Made by a program: the position numbers and the translations under genes
The notes under the pieces: model-generated
Told to the model about the DNA's origin: nothing
The model's database searches: none
What the model saw: only the letters and a program-made list of their open reading frames with translations
Part shown: positions 22,101 through 34,328 of the stretch, piece after piece
Position numbering within the stretch: the stretch's first letter is position 1
Layout: each line of letters begins with the position of its first letter
Source of the DNA: Trichinella spiralis
Taxonomy: Eukaryota; Nematoda; Enoplea; Trichinellida; Trichinellidae
Assembly: GCA_000181795.3 (NCBI GenBank)
Contig: CM012955.1
Location: 9,057,022 to 9,121,021, forward strand
Reading direction: 5' to 3'
Length of the DNA stretch: 64,000 nucleotides

Positions 22101-25100
22101 CTAAAAAAATCACATAAAAACTGACATTAAAAAATTTACATCAATTCCAAAGAGGTTCTATTTAAATTAATTTGGATAAAAATTTCTCAATTTAAAAACA
22201 ATAAAAACAACAAAATACATTTCAAAATCATCGCAAATTTTTTCAATTAATTCTCTTGAATCTAAATTTTATGCCGACTATTAAAGAGTTTGGGTGAAAT
22301 TTTATCAATCACTACTACATTTCTGGGCCAAAAGCTCTAGTTTGAAAATTATGCGAATAATTGTTCACTAATAAAAATAAGATAAGATATTTGAATGAAA
22401 TATTTGTTGTTTTGCTTACTGGCATTGGGAAATTTCTTCAATACATTGAGTCTGAATCAGTGCTTTCACTTGATTGGAATGCAAAAATATACGGACAACT
22501 GGTAAAACAATATTATCCACTTCAGTCTTCGGCAAACAGGACAGCAGAGATAAAGCACTTGCACGAAAAGGCTGCAGTAAAAACGAAAACAATTGTAAAT
22601 GGAATATTCTCAGCTTTCACGCTTGTCCGGCTTTAGCTAACCTTACAACTCAACGAATCAAGCAACAATCGCCACAATTCATTATAATAAGGTGAAGGTA
22701 AAATATGGTCGACGTTGTATCTGATTCGCAGCTTCAAAGCACACAAGTCACCCGGATCATCAAAATTAGCATTAATGCTTGGATTACGTTTGGCGGAACG
22801 GTCACGTTCAGAAGGCTTTGATCGTGGTTTCAAATAATACCACGCAATATTAGACAAGTCAAAATGACGTCCGCCGCCACCAGTCAACGGGACCCGCACT
22901 TCACCATGAAAGAAAGTCGAAAATGAACGAGGCATGTCATGCCAAAGGCTCACCCTGAATCAAGTGAATCAAATTTTCCACATGAATTGGATTAATTATT
23001 TAAAAAAAAAATTAAATCTACCTGAGAATCGTCGAACCACTTGTCGTAGGATGTGGATCTGTGGAAAAATTCGTCTCGTCGGTAATTGTCGTTTGCTTAG
23101 CAAAACATCCGCTCGGCAAGTCCACGTACACTGCTTCAGCCGAAGAATAGCTTTCCGGAGATAGACGACGAACGCGTAACTTTTTCGTATCTGTGAAAAG
23201 TTGCTCATCATCTCGCTGCAGATGCACCAATGCATACAGTTCCCCTGGTCTGGATACAGGCAAGGACAGATCGCAAAAGTCGAGCAGCCTGAAGTGTTAC
23301 AATACATCCGTCAAGTTCAGTACAGTATGACAAAAATTGTCGCATTCGCAAAAAGTATTGTACCTAACTTTCAAACGTTTCGCAAGTTTACTGTCTTTCG
23401 TGTATTCGTACGACAGCTCGAGACATACTTTACCCTAAAATAAAATTAAAAAAAACACAAATACAGCCATATAAATTGCGCTGTGTTTTATGTGCAAAAA
23501 TGGTGCTTTACAATGACATCCGAGTGTCGGCTAATTGGCTTCAACGGAAACCAACGTTCCACTCCAGAATAGCGGAAAATGTCATCTTTGCAGAAAGTGA
23601 TTCGACCCAACGGTCTCGCCACTCGACCAGGGTAGTGGTCGAACAGATAAAAGGATAACAGTCGAAATTTTTTCTGCACTTCAAAGTGAAAATCGTCGCC
23701 AAAAAATGGACTAAAAAATTTACATAATTAACATTTAGCATGTTGATCGAATATTGAGCATTACTTTGTCGTTTTGGCAGTAGTTGAGGAGCGGAAAATT
23801 TCTTCTGAATCCAATTTAATTACACAGCAAACAAAATGATCCATAGCAGAATTTCCCTGACGAAGGGACAAATTTTTAGCTTCGACTAAAAATCAAATAA
23901 TTATTGTCAATATTTGAGAAGAAAAAGTAAAACCAGACAAAACATCAACAAAAAATGTTTTGACTGGAAAAAAGAATGTAAATTCAAAACTGGTTTTGTC
24001 TCACATTTTCCCGCCTTTAATACAGTGTATGCTATGCAATGCAAAAAAAGCGATACCACTTTTTCTTTAATAATAATACTAATCAAATTGATAATACCAT
24101 TAGCTGTTGATAATTATTTCATTTCATTTTCTTCAATGTTCAATCTATAGCAATATTTGTAAAAAAATTATCAATTCTATTCATTTGTAATGATAGTTGA
24201 TTACTGTAATAAAAAAACATCTTTTTTTTACTTCCAAAAATAACATAATTTTAATTTTGTCATTTTTCATTTTAATCAAAATGAAGATGAAATAATTTGA
24301 AAATCTGTGCTTCTTCAATTGTGACGTCATCATAAAACTGTGCCAAGCTATGATAAGACAAACAGATAAATCTTCACATTCTTATTATTGTAATACACTT
24401 TTCAACTGATCCATGAATAATATTTTGAATTGATATAAAGGAAAAAACAAGTTTGAACAATCAAAAAAAGTGTATTTTTAAATTACTGTACATTTGTTTT
24501 TTTACCGTCATACTGTATTGTGCATTTCAATTAGCATTACGAATAAAGTGATGTAAAATGCATAGCATGTCGGTGGTGTTGATCAATATGAAACGCAAAA
24601 TATCAAAATTTATGCCATTCATAATTGCAAAAATTTGTATTTCACTCGGCAGTCGAATAAATAAAAATCAAATAAGCAAATAATGAAAAAAGAGTATAAT
24701 TTTCTAAGATATCTTCGTTATTCGCGAACAAAAGATGTTTTCAATTTTTCAAAGCGTTCAAAGATATTTTCTTCGTTGTTATGAATTTCTGATGCTCGAG
24801 AATTCAGATTACAATAATTACTGATAAGAGCATTATATTTCAAAATCCCAGTATTGAAGAAAGACATTTTTATAATTGAAACGCAACGGCAATTAGCGTA
24901 ACAGATTTGCAAATTAATAATAATAATTATTATCATTATTTCCATGGTATTTATTTCAAAGAAGAATTTACAGAATTTGATTTTTTTTCACTTTCCAATT
25001 AAAGACGTCAACATTTTTTTACTTAAATTACTCAGATGTTTATTATTATTATTATTATTATTATCATTAATTTTCAGTGCAACGTGACTTTAGCGTAAGC

Positions 25101-28100
25101 TTCGGATTTTCTTTCTACGCACAATTCTGGCCCACGTTTCCACCAACTTCTGGAATGCAATATTTCTAATTGCACTTGCAGCAAAACAACATCATCATCC
25201 TGTTTGTTATTTGGAAAAATTCATATTTCTATGCAAATCTGACTTGTCGCTAAATTTCATCAATGACAACGATATCAATAAACGCCCCCGCATATGAACA
25301 TCTTCATGATTTAGACTAAAACGACGCGTACTTTTGCTAAACAAATTAATCATTGTCAAACGACCCGCTTCATTTTGCTCTTGTAAACTTGATTTTCATA
25401 AATTAACAAAATATAATTCACAAGAAAGCCAAAAACAAAATATATACTATTATATGCATGTATGTAAAGCTGTTTTCAATGGACAGAAATTATTGTTACA
25501 AATGATCATCATGTGACGACCACAATGTGTTGATGAAATAAACAAACAAACAAGCAACTGCGTCAACATTTAATTATAATATTTATATTTGAAATGGGGT
25601 TTTTGGGGAAAATTGCAACATTATGATCAAGATCCAAATCATTGACAAACTGCACCCTTTGGCTAATATTCATCAATGACGACGGCGGATAATTGAAAAA
25701 TAAAAGCCAACCAAAACAGTTGGTTCGTTGTGAAAAAGCAAAAGCATCTGATGCGTTTGTTCAAATCTTGTGGACGTGAATTCGAATCAATCAATTAATT
25801 AATCCAATTATTATAAAATGTAACGAAATTGTTGATATTGTTTATTGAAAGTTGTTGGCGCAGTGAAATTTCACTCACATCATTTCTCAATGATTACCAC
25901 CACCACTAGCAACAACAACAACATTCATATGCTAATTTCCTGCATAATTAGCTGGCTTGTTGGCAGTGTTGAACAATTTCAGCTTATACTGTATGCTAAT
26001 GAATTCAGTCGGCAAAGTGATGTCACGTTGTTTGAATTGAATACATAAATGTGTCAAACGATGATGATGAAAGTTTTCCGTATATTAAATTACATTAATT
26101 AAATACAGATGCAATAATTCATGTGTCAGTGAACAGTTGATGATAAATACCCCCCTCCCATTTGTTGCACCGTGTGCGTTGAAGTACGTCGGATGGAAAA
26201 TAAAGTACAAATTCCAGATCACTTTAAATATACTGACAGATGCGGGTCACACGAAATTGCCTCTAGAAATCAATGTCAGTGGTAATAATAGGTGTTAACA
26301 AAATGTAAAAATCAAGCATTTTACGTTGTACCCGGTTTGCTGTATTCCATTTGTACAACACCGATTGTTTAATCTAATAAACGGTTGCATTTATCATATG
26401 CATACACACACAAATGTATACAATGGAATGTTATTTTAGAGAAAATGAGAAAAAGCTGCTTTAACTTGTTCGTCACATTCGAACATTTCATTTCAATGCT
26501 CGGCAAACAGTGACGTTATTCGTGACGTGCTGCATAAATTTGCATAATTGCTTTCGATTTCCATATCAAATGATCGACAATACGTAGCAAAGTGTGATGT
26601 CAGATTGTGTGCAAATGGGTGTATGGTTATAATTGAAAAAGTGAAATTGATCATTTCTGATCGCTGTTCACGCAACTTATTTGCATAAGCAGAAAAGAAA
26701 CGGTCCTGTACTACTACGATTAACAATAGCATAGCAATGATGAGCAAGCAACAGAACCTTTTCAACATCCTGTTTATAGTTTAAATCTTCTTCTTCAACA
26801 GCAATCTTCTGCACGAGATGGGAAAAAATATCGCTACGTAGATGCTATTGAAGCCAGATGTTATTGAAGCCGCGGTGTGAAAAATAGCAGCTAACTAATT
26901 ATAATATAACTTTCTCGGGTCGATCAGCTAACTAGCTCAGTTGAACGATGGATGAAACGACAAATTAGAGAAAAAAAAAGAAAATAGATGGAACTGATTT
27001 TGCTTTCTCAGCTCTACTTGTAAACAATTTTACATAATAATAATAATAATAATACATGGAATAGAAGATGTGCTTATTTTTCACTTAAATATACATGTGA
27101 AAAGTTGAAATTTTCAAAAAGTTCCAAGCAATATCTCTATATGTACAGTAGTAATTTTTGCAATAAACCAAATATTGATACTATTAGGCAAAAGTTACAA
27201 AATGGCAGTTATAAATCAAATGAATCAAAAGCTGTTTTTCAAAAAATAAAAAAAAAATAAAAATAAAAACATTCAACTCTAGATGAAGCTATTTTTGATC
27301 CAATTCCAATGTTACAAATTGGAACAGAGATTTTAATTATGATTAGTGTGGAACATTCGGCTCAGGAAATGTGTGTGTACACATTATGCGTACGGGCACG
27401 TTAAAAAAACCCACAGCATCTCATTAGTAATAATTTTTGACAGCTAACGGTGAATAAGCCGCTGGTAAATTTAAAATTGAAACACCGCAAAAGCAGCAGC
27501 ATTGGTGGTGTTCAATTATTTGGAAAACTGCGGCGCAGTTGTTGCAGGCATGTTTCGAAATTTCAAAGAAAACTGCCGAGTCATCGAGTAGAACAAACGC
27601 TCATTATATATACATATATATGTATAATTGAGCTGCAAAAATTTATCCCGTCAAATATTGTTGATAATATGCTTTTTGGCTTCTCTGCTTTTGCCAGTTT
27701 CAAGAAAACACATATTCCACTAAAATTACTCGGTTGTATGTTTCTGCTGAGAAATTTTCCATCGCGCGCCGCTTGCTCCACTCCCATTTCCCCTGGTCGC
27801 TTTCAAGAATTTTTGATGGGATGTGGTTGAAAAGAACAAATGCGCACCATCAGTTGACCATCGGTCAAAGTCACCTTCTCCTTTGTTGGCACTTTATTAA
27901 GACATGCTTCAATCATAGCTAACACAAACAAATCTAATTTTATGTTTCTATCCCACAAATATCGAATCTTTTCATATCTCGATATCCGGTGAACACAATT
28001 ACAGTAATAATTTACATCAACAGAATATATTTTTGTGTATTTCTCTTTGGATAATAATTATTTGATTATTATTTCTTTTTGGATAATAATATGCTTGGTG

Positions 28101-31073
28101 TAAAGTTGAAATAAATCAAAACAACCAGTTTTTGCCATTTTGAATAATAGATAGCATCAATTGAAAGTTGCAATGTAATTTTGTAAACAATAAGGGAAAA
28201 GTGAGTAAAAAGTACAATTTCAACAGACCGTACCAACTGATCAACTAAACGTAAACACATGTATACCGTAGGACCCGGCTCCGAAGTGTTGGACTTTTGA
28301 TTTCGCTTGGAGATACTTTGTAGCGAAAAAAATTTAAAAATAATTTGAAAAGCGTCAATCAAGTCCAAAACAATCCATTTGCAAAAGCTTCCATTTTGCG
28401 AGTTCTGCAATAACATGTCTTGAAGAAAAGAGGAGAAAAGATTTGTTGTTGTTTTTTTTTTTGATTGCATTTATAATTTTCATTTTGTTTAGTGTGAAAT
28501 GAATAACTTTCCCATTTTTTGTTCATATATTATTTTTGAAATTTAATTTCAAAACTGATTTCCGCTCGATTTGATAAAATAGGCAAATTTTGAATGGCAG
28601 CTCTGCATAGGAACGTCAAAACCAAGTCCAAGGAATGCGGCAAAAAGAAGTTCAGCTCAAATAGAAAATAGACACATGCCAGGAAATTCGATTCTTCCTA
28701 GTGGAAAACCTTTTACAATGATTGATAATGGAAATTTTTCAGGTGCACCAAATGCTCTCAACAGGACCGGCCAATTCTAATAGAGCCGTAAGCGTTGATA
28801 AGAAGCGACGTATTTTTGCATAATCGCGATACTTTTATTATTAATAATTATTGGCCGCGTTGGAGTAATTTTATTACTATACAAAGCATATAAATGATGA
28901 TATATATAGAATGATAGAATTGAGAAGAAAAGAAAAGAAAGGAACAGTAAAATTGTTTCAATATAATTTCGATATTATTTATAATAAAAATTGCAACTTA
29001 TCTTGTTGAACTTATTCAAACATAACAATAGTTATTAGTGGAATAAAAAAAGTATTGAAATGTTAAAACTTTCTTCAGCCTAGTGAAAAGTGTGCAAATT
29101 GAAATCTACGACATGTATATATATATATAATGTGCATGATTATATTACGGTGTTGCATTGTGATTGTCAGTTAGTTGGTAGGGTTGTCAGCATAGAATGC
29201 CTCAGAATGTAGAAGGCGTGACAGAGGGTGTCGTTTTGTGATCCACAATGACGGGAAAAGGTGAACACCCCCTGTGGTCTTTTACAGCCAAGCCCCCTCT
29301 GTCCATCTACACGCATATAAACTAGGCAGCAAGAAAGCCTAAGGCAACAAGTGAACGTCCAACCTAAAATCTCTTTGACGTTCTGCATTCCTAGTGCAAA
29401 GTATACCGTGTCGATCGTGCGTATCTAACCAAATCACAAACCATCAGCAGTACGAGTAAATTTTTGACAAACCAATCTCTCACTTCTCAAACACCATATC
29501 GTCTGGTCAAATTATCTATCAATCGATATGTGATCGACGAACAAGTTTGCAATTTTTACAATATCCTTCTTCCTATTATTATGCATATAGTTCAAATTTG
29601 ACAATTCGAAGAATACTGTACATGTTGTGTTTCATTTTTCTACTGCTTAATGAAAATAAGTAGGATTTTTATAAGCTGAATTAAACAGATCATCTACCCT
29701 ACCCTATTAGCATCACAGTTGTATAATATGTTTTAGTAAATAAATAAATAAATATATATATATATATGCTTGTTGTGTATGCACTGCTTTTGTACAACAG
29801 TTCACCAATTGGTGGAACCAGTCTTATTCGCATTTCTCAACAATGACGTCTCACTTGACAGTCAATCTTACACATGAAATTGGTAATTCATTTTTCAAAT
29901 CAGTTGAAACCGTTCAAATAATACAGCGAGAAAAAAGTTTCATCACTTACAGTGTTAATTGCTAATGGGAAATACGAACAGGTCATATATCATACAATTG
30001 CGGAAAAGTTGAACAGCAAATAATTGCCATTAAATTTTCATATACAAAATTGTTTTTATGATATTTTAAAATGTGCACAAATTTCATTATATTGGATGTA
30101 AATGAAATTCTGGTATTTTTTGTAACAAGATAAAGTGATCATTGAATTATTGTTTCTTTTTTATTGAAATGATTTAGTAATAAATTTTCAACACTGCTGT
30201 TGCTGTGGTTGTTGCATGAATGAATGAATGAATGAATACATTTAGCATGATTTTATTTTTTAAACTTGTCAAAACAGGTGCTTTATCGTTGAAAAAAATT
30301 TAACACTTCAATTCCATTTTCAAACAGCGTTGGAAATTGTTCGAAAACTGACACTGATCGAACAGTGATAATGTTTGTTGGGAAAGAGTTTTTTATGTAA
30401 ATTTTAAAATTGAATTCACCGCTTATTCAATAAAAAATAAACTTAAAAAAAAGATAACAACAACAAAAAGCATTTAACAATGATGTAGCAAGTTTTATAG
30501 ATAGAATATTATTATTTTGCTGATGATGAAAGTGTAAAGATGCAAAAAGAAGAAATAAAAATGAACAATTGCCCAATGGTATGCTTGGCTTAGGAATCAC
30601 AATGCTCAGCTTGATTGAAAAATAACAAACGCTAGCTGGGAAAGTTCAATATTTTCCCATCAGGTCGAAAAGTGAAAAATGAAACTGATACATACATCCG
30701 CATTTGAATGGCAGCCGTACGTCGTAACGTACGTGAATAAACAGGATGTAGAAAATTGCATTCATTCAAATTTTCAATTCTCTGACAATTAAAATTTCCA
30801 AAATTACTCTACACCAGTAGATTGATATTTAAAAATAAAACTATATATTTTTTTTAAAAAAATGTATTCCATTACTTAATGCTCAAAAGTTTGTGGAAGT
30901 TTTCATAATTTTGAAATATTATCCCATTATTAATGAATGGATTAACAATGGTGAATGTATGAATATTTTCAAAACTTACCCAGTCGTAAATCAAGAATGT
31001 CGACGAAACGTAACGACTGACCAAGATTGTCGTTGTCCATATCCATGAATGGTGGCTTATCGTCCGCAGCCAT
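19120..31073 (-). CDS. gap-1: GAP1-family Ras GTPase-activating protein (RASA2/RASA3-like)
   Basis: The 18 exons add to 2,655 bases (884 aa; RASA2/3 are about 830-850). It would speed GTP hydrolysis on Ras/Rap at membranes. Domains: C2A about 20-150 (VEAKNL, SPFF-like NPFFGDDFHFEV), C2B about 160-330, GAP about 370-600 with the arginine-finger segment NTLFRSCSFATRC and the FLIMRFFAAALLNP helix, PH about 615-715 (VLKEG, Trp in the last helix), and a C-terminal KYGSKDLPIGD motif shared with RASA3. Exons 5'-3': 30980-31073, 23765-23885, 23518-23710, 23364-23434, 23022-23288, 22642-22954, 22420-22571, 21986-22100, 21825-21899, 21638-21761, 21468-21574, 21220-21378, 21021-21094, 20843-20955, 20477-20556, 20320-20390, 20099-20253, 19120-19490. 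The Btk zinc motif that normally follows the PH domain is not seen. The start at 31073 gives an MAADDK N-terminus; an in-frame upstream ATG near 31221 exists but would add a hydrophobic stretch. Confidence 0.93.
26493..26768 (-). CDS. Candidate small secreted protein nested in the RasGAP intron
   Basis: A 91-codon open frame on the same strand as the host gene. Its first 20 residues (basic start, then a Leu/Ile/Val core) look like a signal peptide or membrane anchor. No family is recognised in the rest (Cys at a few positions, no clear pattern). A GTTGCG donor-like site follows codon 31, so it may instead be a first exon. Weak call. Confidence 0.2.
   Translation of the reverse strand: MLKRFCCLLIIAMLLLIVVVQDRFFSAYANKLREQRSEMINFTFSIITIHPFAHNLTSHFATYCRSFDMEIESNYANLCSTSRITSLFAEH
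29198..29328. ncRNA. Imperfect hairpin, candidate structured RNA or small inverted-repeat element
   Basis: Within the AT-rich intron this stretch is GC-richer and folds on itself: GACAGAGGG (29220-29228) pairs perfectly with CCCTCTGTC (29295-29303), with CCACA/TGTGG (29243-29247/29273-29277) inside and TGCCT/AGGCA (29198-29202/29324-29328) outside. I see no known RNA family. Confidence 0.25.
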
Positions 31074-31283
31074 GAAGACACTGATGATGGATAAAATGAT
31101 TTTTATAAATGATAATGAAATTTTGAATTGCTGACCAGGAGAAATCAGCCAATCAGTGGCAAAGAAAAAGATGAAATAAGAATCCGGACGTCGAATCAAA
31201 GATGGTGTGATGTTGAACGCCAACGAACGTATTGATGATGATAGTTGAAATGGGAAGAGAGCTTTTTTTAAAAACTAGGCGCA

Positions 31284-31424
31284 GTCAATAACGACGACGA
31301 CGACAACAACAATAACAACAACAACACCACCACCACCAACAACAACACCAATAAAGCAGCGCCAACAACATTAATAATAATATAATAATGATAATAATAA
31401 TTATTATTATTATTAAGCACTATC
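31284..31424. repeat. Compound trinucleotide repeat upstream of RasGAP
   Basis: Runs of ACG, AAC, ACC, AAT/ATT units, about 210 bases upstream of the RasGAP ATG on the minus strand. Confidence 0.85.
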
Positions 31425-32928
31425 AATGTCAGCGCTGTCGTCTTTTTGCGTAATCATGCGGGTGCATGCGCTAAAACCGGAAGCGTTTGTGTAGAATAAA
31501 TAAAAAGAAAAATGAATCATGATTCACTCGCCATTACAGTCATGACAAATACAGATTTACTTGTAGTTTTGTAAAATTATGCACTATACTAATATAAAAG
31601 CTAAATAATGAGAGAATTATATATATTTTTTCATTGACATTATTCATACTGCACTAGATGATGCATATTATTTTTATTCAACAATAATTCCATGTTACAA
31701 AAATTGCAACATCAAGGAAAAGTATAAGAAACTAGAAAAATATTCTGAAACATAATTTATTGTTAAATTGCAAATAAAACTATTTTTATAAATATAATAT
31801 ACAATATTAACAGCAAATATACACCACCTACGTAGTGCTATTCATTATTCGCGAGCATTATATTAAACTTGATTTTCATTTATCAATTAGTACTGTAGCG
31901 CAGTTCATTAAGAAATTTCTAGTGTATTCAAAATTTGATTTTTATTCTTTTGTCATCTAGTTAGCGTAGATTTTATTGAATGGAATTTAAATTCAAGTTA
32001 CACTGTAAAATTATTCTGAGAAATATGATCTGTGTGATAATTTTGATACAAACAGCAATACAACGTAACAGATTTCTTATAATTGATTTTTCAAAATTAA
32101 GAAACGCTAACAAGAACATTAATTAACAAATAATCGTAGTGAAAAGCAAGCGCATTAATTAGACTAAACTGTAAGCACCAAACATTCTTGGATGATGAAT
32201 GTCGCCTACGAATTTCCATTGTTGCATCTAATAGAAAGATATCTTAAAATGTATAAATTTGTTTTTTTCATTTTATTGAAAGAAAATAAGAATTTAATAA
32301 AGAAAAAAAAATGCAAAGTATGATAGAAATGAATTCTCAAATTGGTTTACAACTTCATTTCGTAGCATGTGACAAAAAGATAGATGAAGGTAATTTATTT
32401 TCTCAGTGAACTGTTGTTAAATATTTTCTTCATTTAAGTAAAAAGAAGAATTAGAAAAATATTGGTTATGATTTATGAAGTGTTGTTGGAAATTTTAGTC
32501 ATTCAAAATTAACATTTTCAACTTTTTCAGAATGTACGCTTTGAATATGAATATGCAAAAGTTGCTGCTGCAGTAAATTATTTCACACGTTCGTGCGTGT
32601 GCGTTATTACTGGATAATGAAACTGATGCCACTTTTCGTTTACATGCTCAGTGAATTCATTCATTCAACGGCTAGTGTATTCCAAATGAAAATATACGTT
32701 CGTTTTAAACTATTCAAGATGATAATCAATTCATTTAATCTACCTAGTAATCGTTTACGCTTCATATATATATATATATATAGGTCAACAAATAACTGTC
32801 ATATATTTGCCACCAGATTCATTTATTTTATCAATGAATCTAATTTGAAGTGAATAAATTTGAAATGGACAAAGAATTTGTTTTGGATAAAGAATTGAAG
32901 AAGACTGGTAGTAGCACTGGGAGGAATA

Positions 32929-32934
32929 TTTATT
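32929..32934 (-). terminator. Polyadenylation signal AATAAA abutting the RBM17 stop
   Basis: On the minus strand the sequence reads TAA then AATAAA without a gap, giving a very short 3' UTR. Confidence 0.6.
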
Positions 32935-34328
32935 TTAGTACAGTTCGAGTCTGGCGAATTTTTCAGGATCGTAAAAGCTGGCCATTACCGACCTACCGGC
33001 AAAGAAGCGTCCATTCAAAGCGACTACAGCTTTGATGGCTTGTTCGACGCGGGCAAATTCGACAAAGATGCGCACCGCATCTACATCCGACGCATTGGGG
33101 ACTTCGACCACCATGCATCGACGCACCTCGCCGTATTTTAACATTTCGTCCTGTACTTCGGGCTGCAGTTCACTGTCGACTTCGCCAGCGCCGACCATAT
33201 TTCTCAGAAGCATCACTTTGGTGGGATTGCGCAACTCGTCGGTGACATTCACTTCGGTGGTGGAAGCAGTGGCCGCCGAGCTGGATTCGTGGATAATTTT
33301 CCCATGCCTTGTGCCGACCTTCTCCACTTGCAACGCGGTGCTCATCCCCTGCTCATCTCGACCCAAACCGCTACCCTGCTTGTAACCGTAACGTTCCATA
33401 ATGCGGGCGGCAAAATCGAGACCCCTGGCCGATGCTGTGGGCGGTGGCGGTGGCGGCATGAATGAACTGTCCGACGTTTCGGATTCACTGACCGCGGTCT
33501 GTTTGTCTTGTTCAATCAACTCGGGAGGTGGAGCAATCGCCGCACCGGTCGATCTCCATCGTTCCGGCCTTTCGCAAAGCGAATTCCACTTACCAATTGG
33601 CTTCTCCTCTTCGCCAACTTCGTCTCCACTGGAACTGTAGTTTGTTTTTTCCACACCACTTCGACGCGTATACGACTGACATCCGAACTTCGAACGGGCG
33701 TTGTCGCGGAACGTCACCAAATTGGCGAACTCGTTCGGATGATTTGGATCGTATTCGTCTTCAACCCGCCACTCGTCCTGCACACTAACAGCCTGCTGCT
33801 TTGCCAACGACGAATGCATAGCACTGCCAACCGACGACCCACTGTTCTTGTTTCCGGCCTTGCTAAGCGTTGACATACCCTGATGCTGTTCATCACTTGG
33901 CGGTGGACGAACCTTCTGCAACGCAGCGACTCGTTTCAAATGCATGTGCGCTTTCAAAAGTTTCAAATTCTTTTTCCAAGATTCATCTGCACATACATAT
34001 CAATAATTATACGAAAAAGTACTGCAAAATGAAAGAAAACCAAATTTGAAAACAATACTACTAAACGACTGAATACTGCAATGGTTGAAAAACAAAAAGG
34101 AGGAGAAAAGGCAATAACATAGCTGTTGATCAGCATTCAAAAAAAATTACATATGAAAGTAACTGATAATTGATTTTCCTGACAACGTTTTCACTTTTGC
34201 TTTTGTTCTAGTAACGGGCAATATGAAAAATAATGCATGCCTTTGGGAATGGACGATTTGCATGTGTTCGTTTCATCTGAATTAGAAATTCCTGCCAAAG
34301 GTGAATCCAAACCATCGTATAACGACAT
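32935..34328 (-). CDS. RBM17: Splicing factor SPF45/RBM17 (G-patch and UHM/RRM)
   Basis: SPF45 binds ULM peptides of SF3B1, U2AF65 and SF1 and acts in 3' splice-site choice. Two coding exons: a 16-base first exon 34313-34328 (MSLYD, the conserved start of the family) and 32935-33986, total 355 aa (human 401). Seen in order: ESWKKNLKLLKAH N-terminal block, a middle part with KxAPP-like GAAIAPP, a Pro run, a G-patch (DFAARIMERYGYKQGSGLGR) and a C-terminal UHM starting NPTKVMLLRNMVGAGEVD with an R-x-F motif (GRFF; RYF in human). The donor ATG|GTTTGG of exon 1 is weak but is the only phase-1 choice that joins to DESWKK. The main exon is clearly richer in GC than its surroundings. AATAAA directly follows the stop codon. 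Confidence 0.93.

Larger units (their letters stand above)
23886..30979 (-). other. 7.1 kb first intron of the RasGAP gene
   Basis: The intron joins the phase-1 end of exon 1 (LDLRL) to VEAKNL, giving the continuous C2 strand expected of this family. It is over 100 times longer than the gene's typical introns and is a likely place for regulatory elements. It holds a TGACGTCA at 24322-24329, an imperfect GC-richer hairpin at about 29198-29328, and a minus-strand frame at 26493-26768 that starts with a signal-peptide-like sequence (MLKRFCCLLIIAMLLLIVVV). Confidence 0.85.
31074..32934. other. Intergenic: RasGAP upstream region
   Basis: AT-rich, no gene recognised. Close to the RasGAP start (31284-31424) lies a cluster of trinucleotide repeats (ACG, AAC, ACC, AAT and ATT units) that merges from one unit into the next. 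Confidence 0.6.

Noticed and set aside
28069-28470. 133-codon minus-strand frame in the RasGAP intron
   Set aside because: Lys/Phe/Ile-rich as expected of AT-rich DNA, poly-Lys ends, no family resemblance.
33032-33873. Plus-strand frames across the RBM17 exon
   Set aside because: Antisense to the G-patch and UHM coding sequence.
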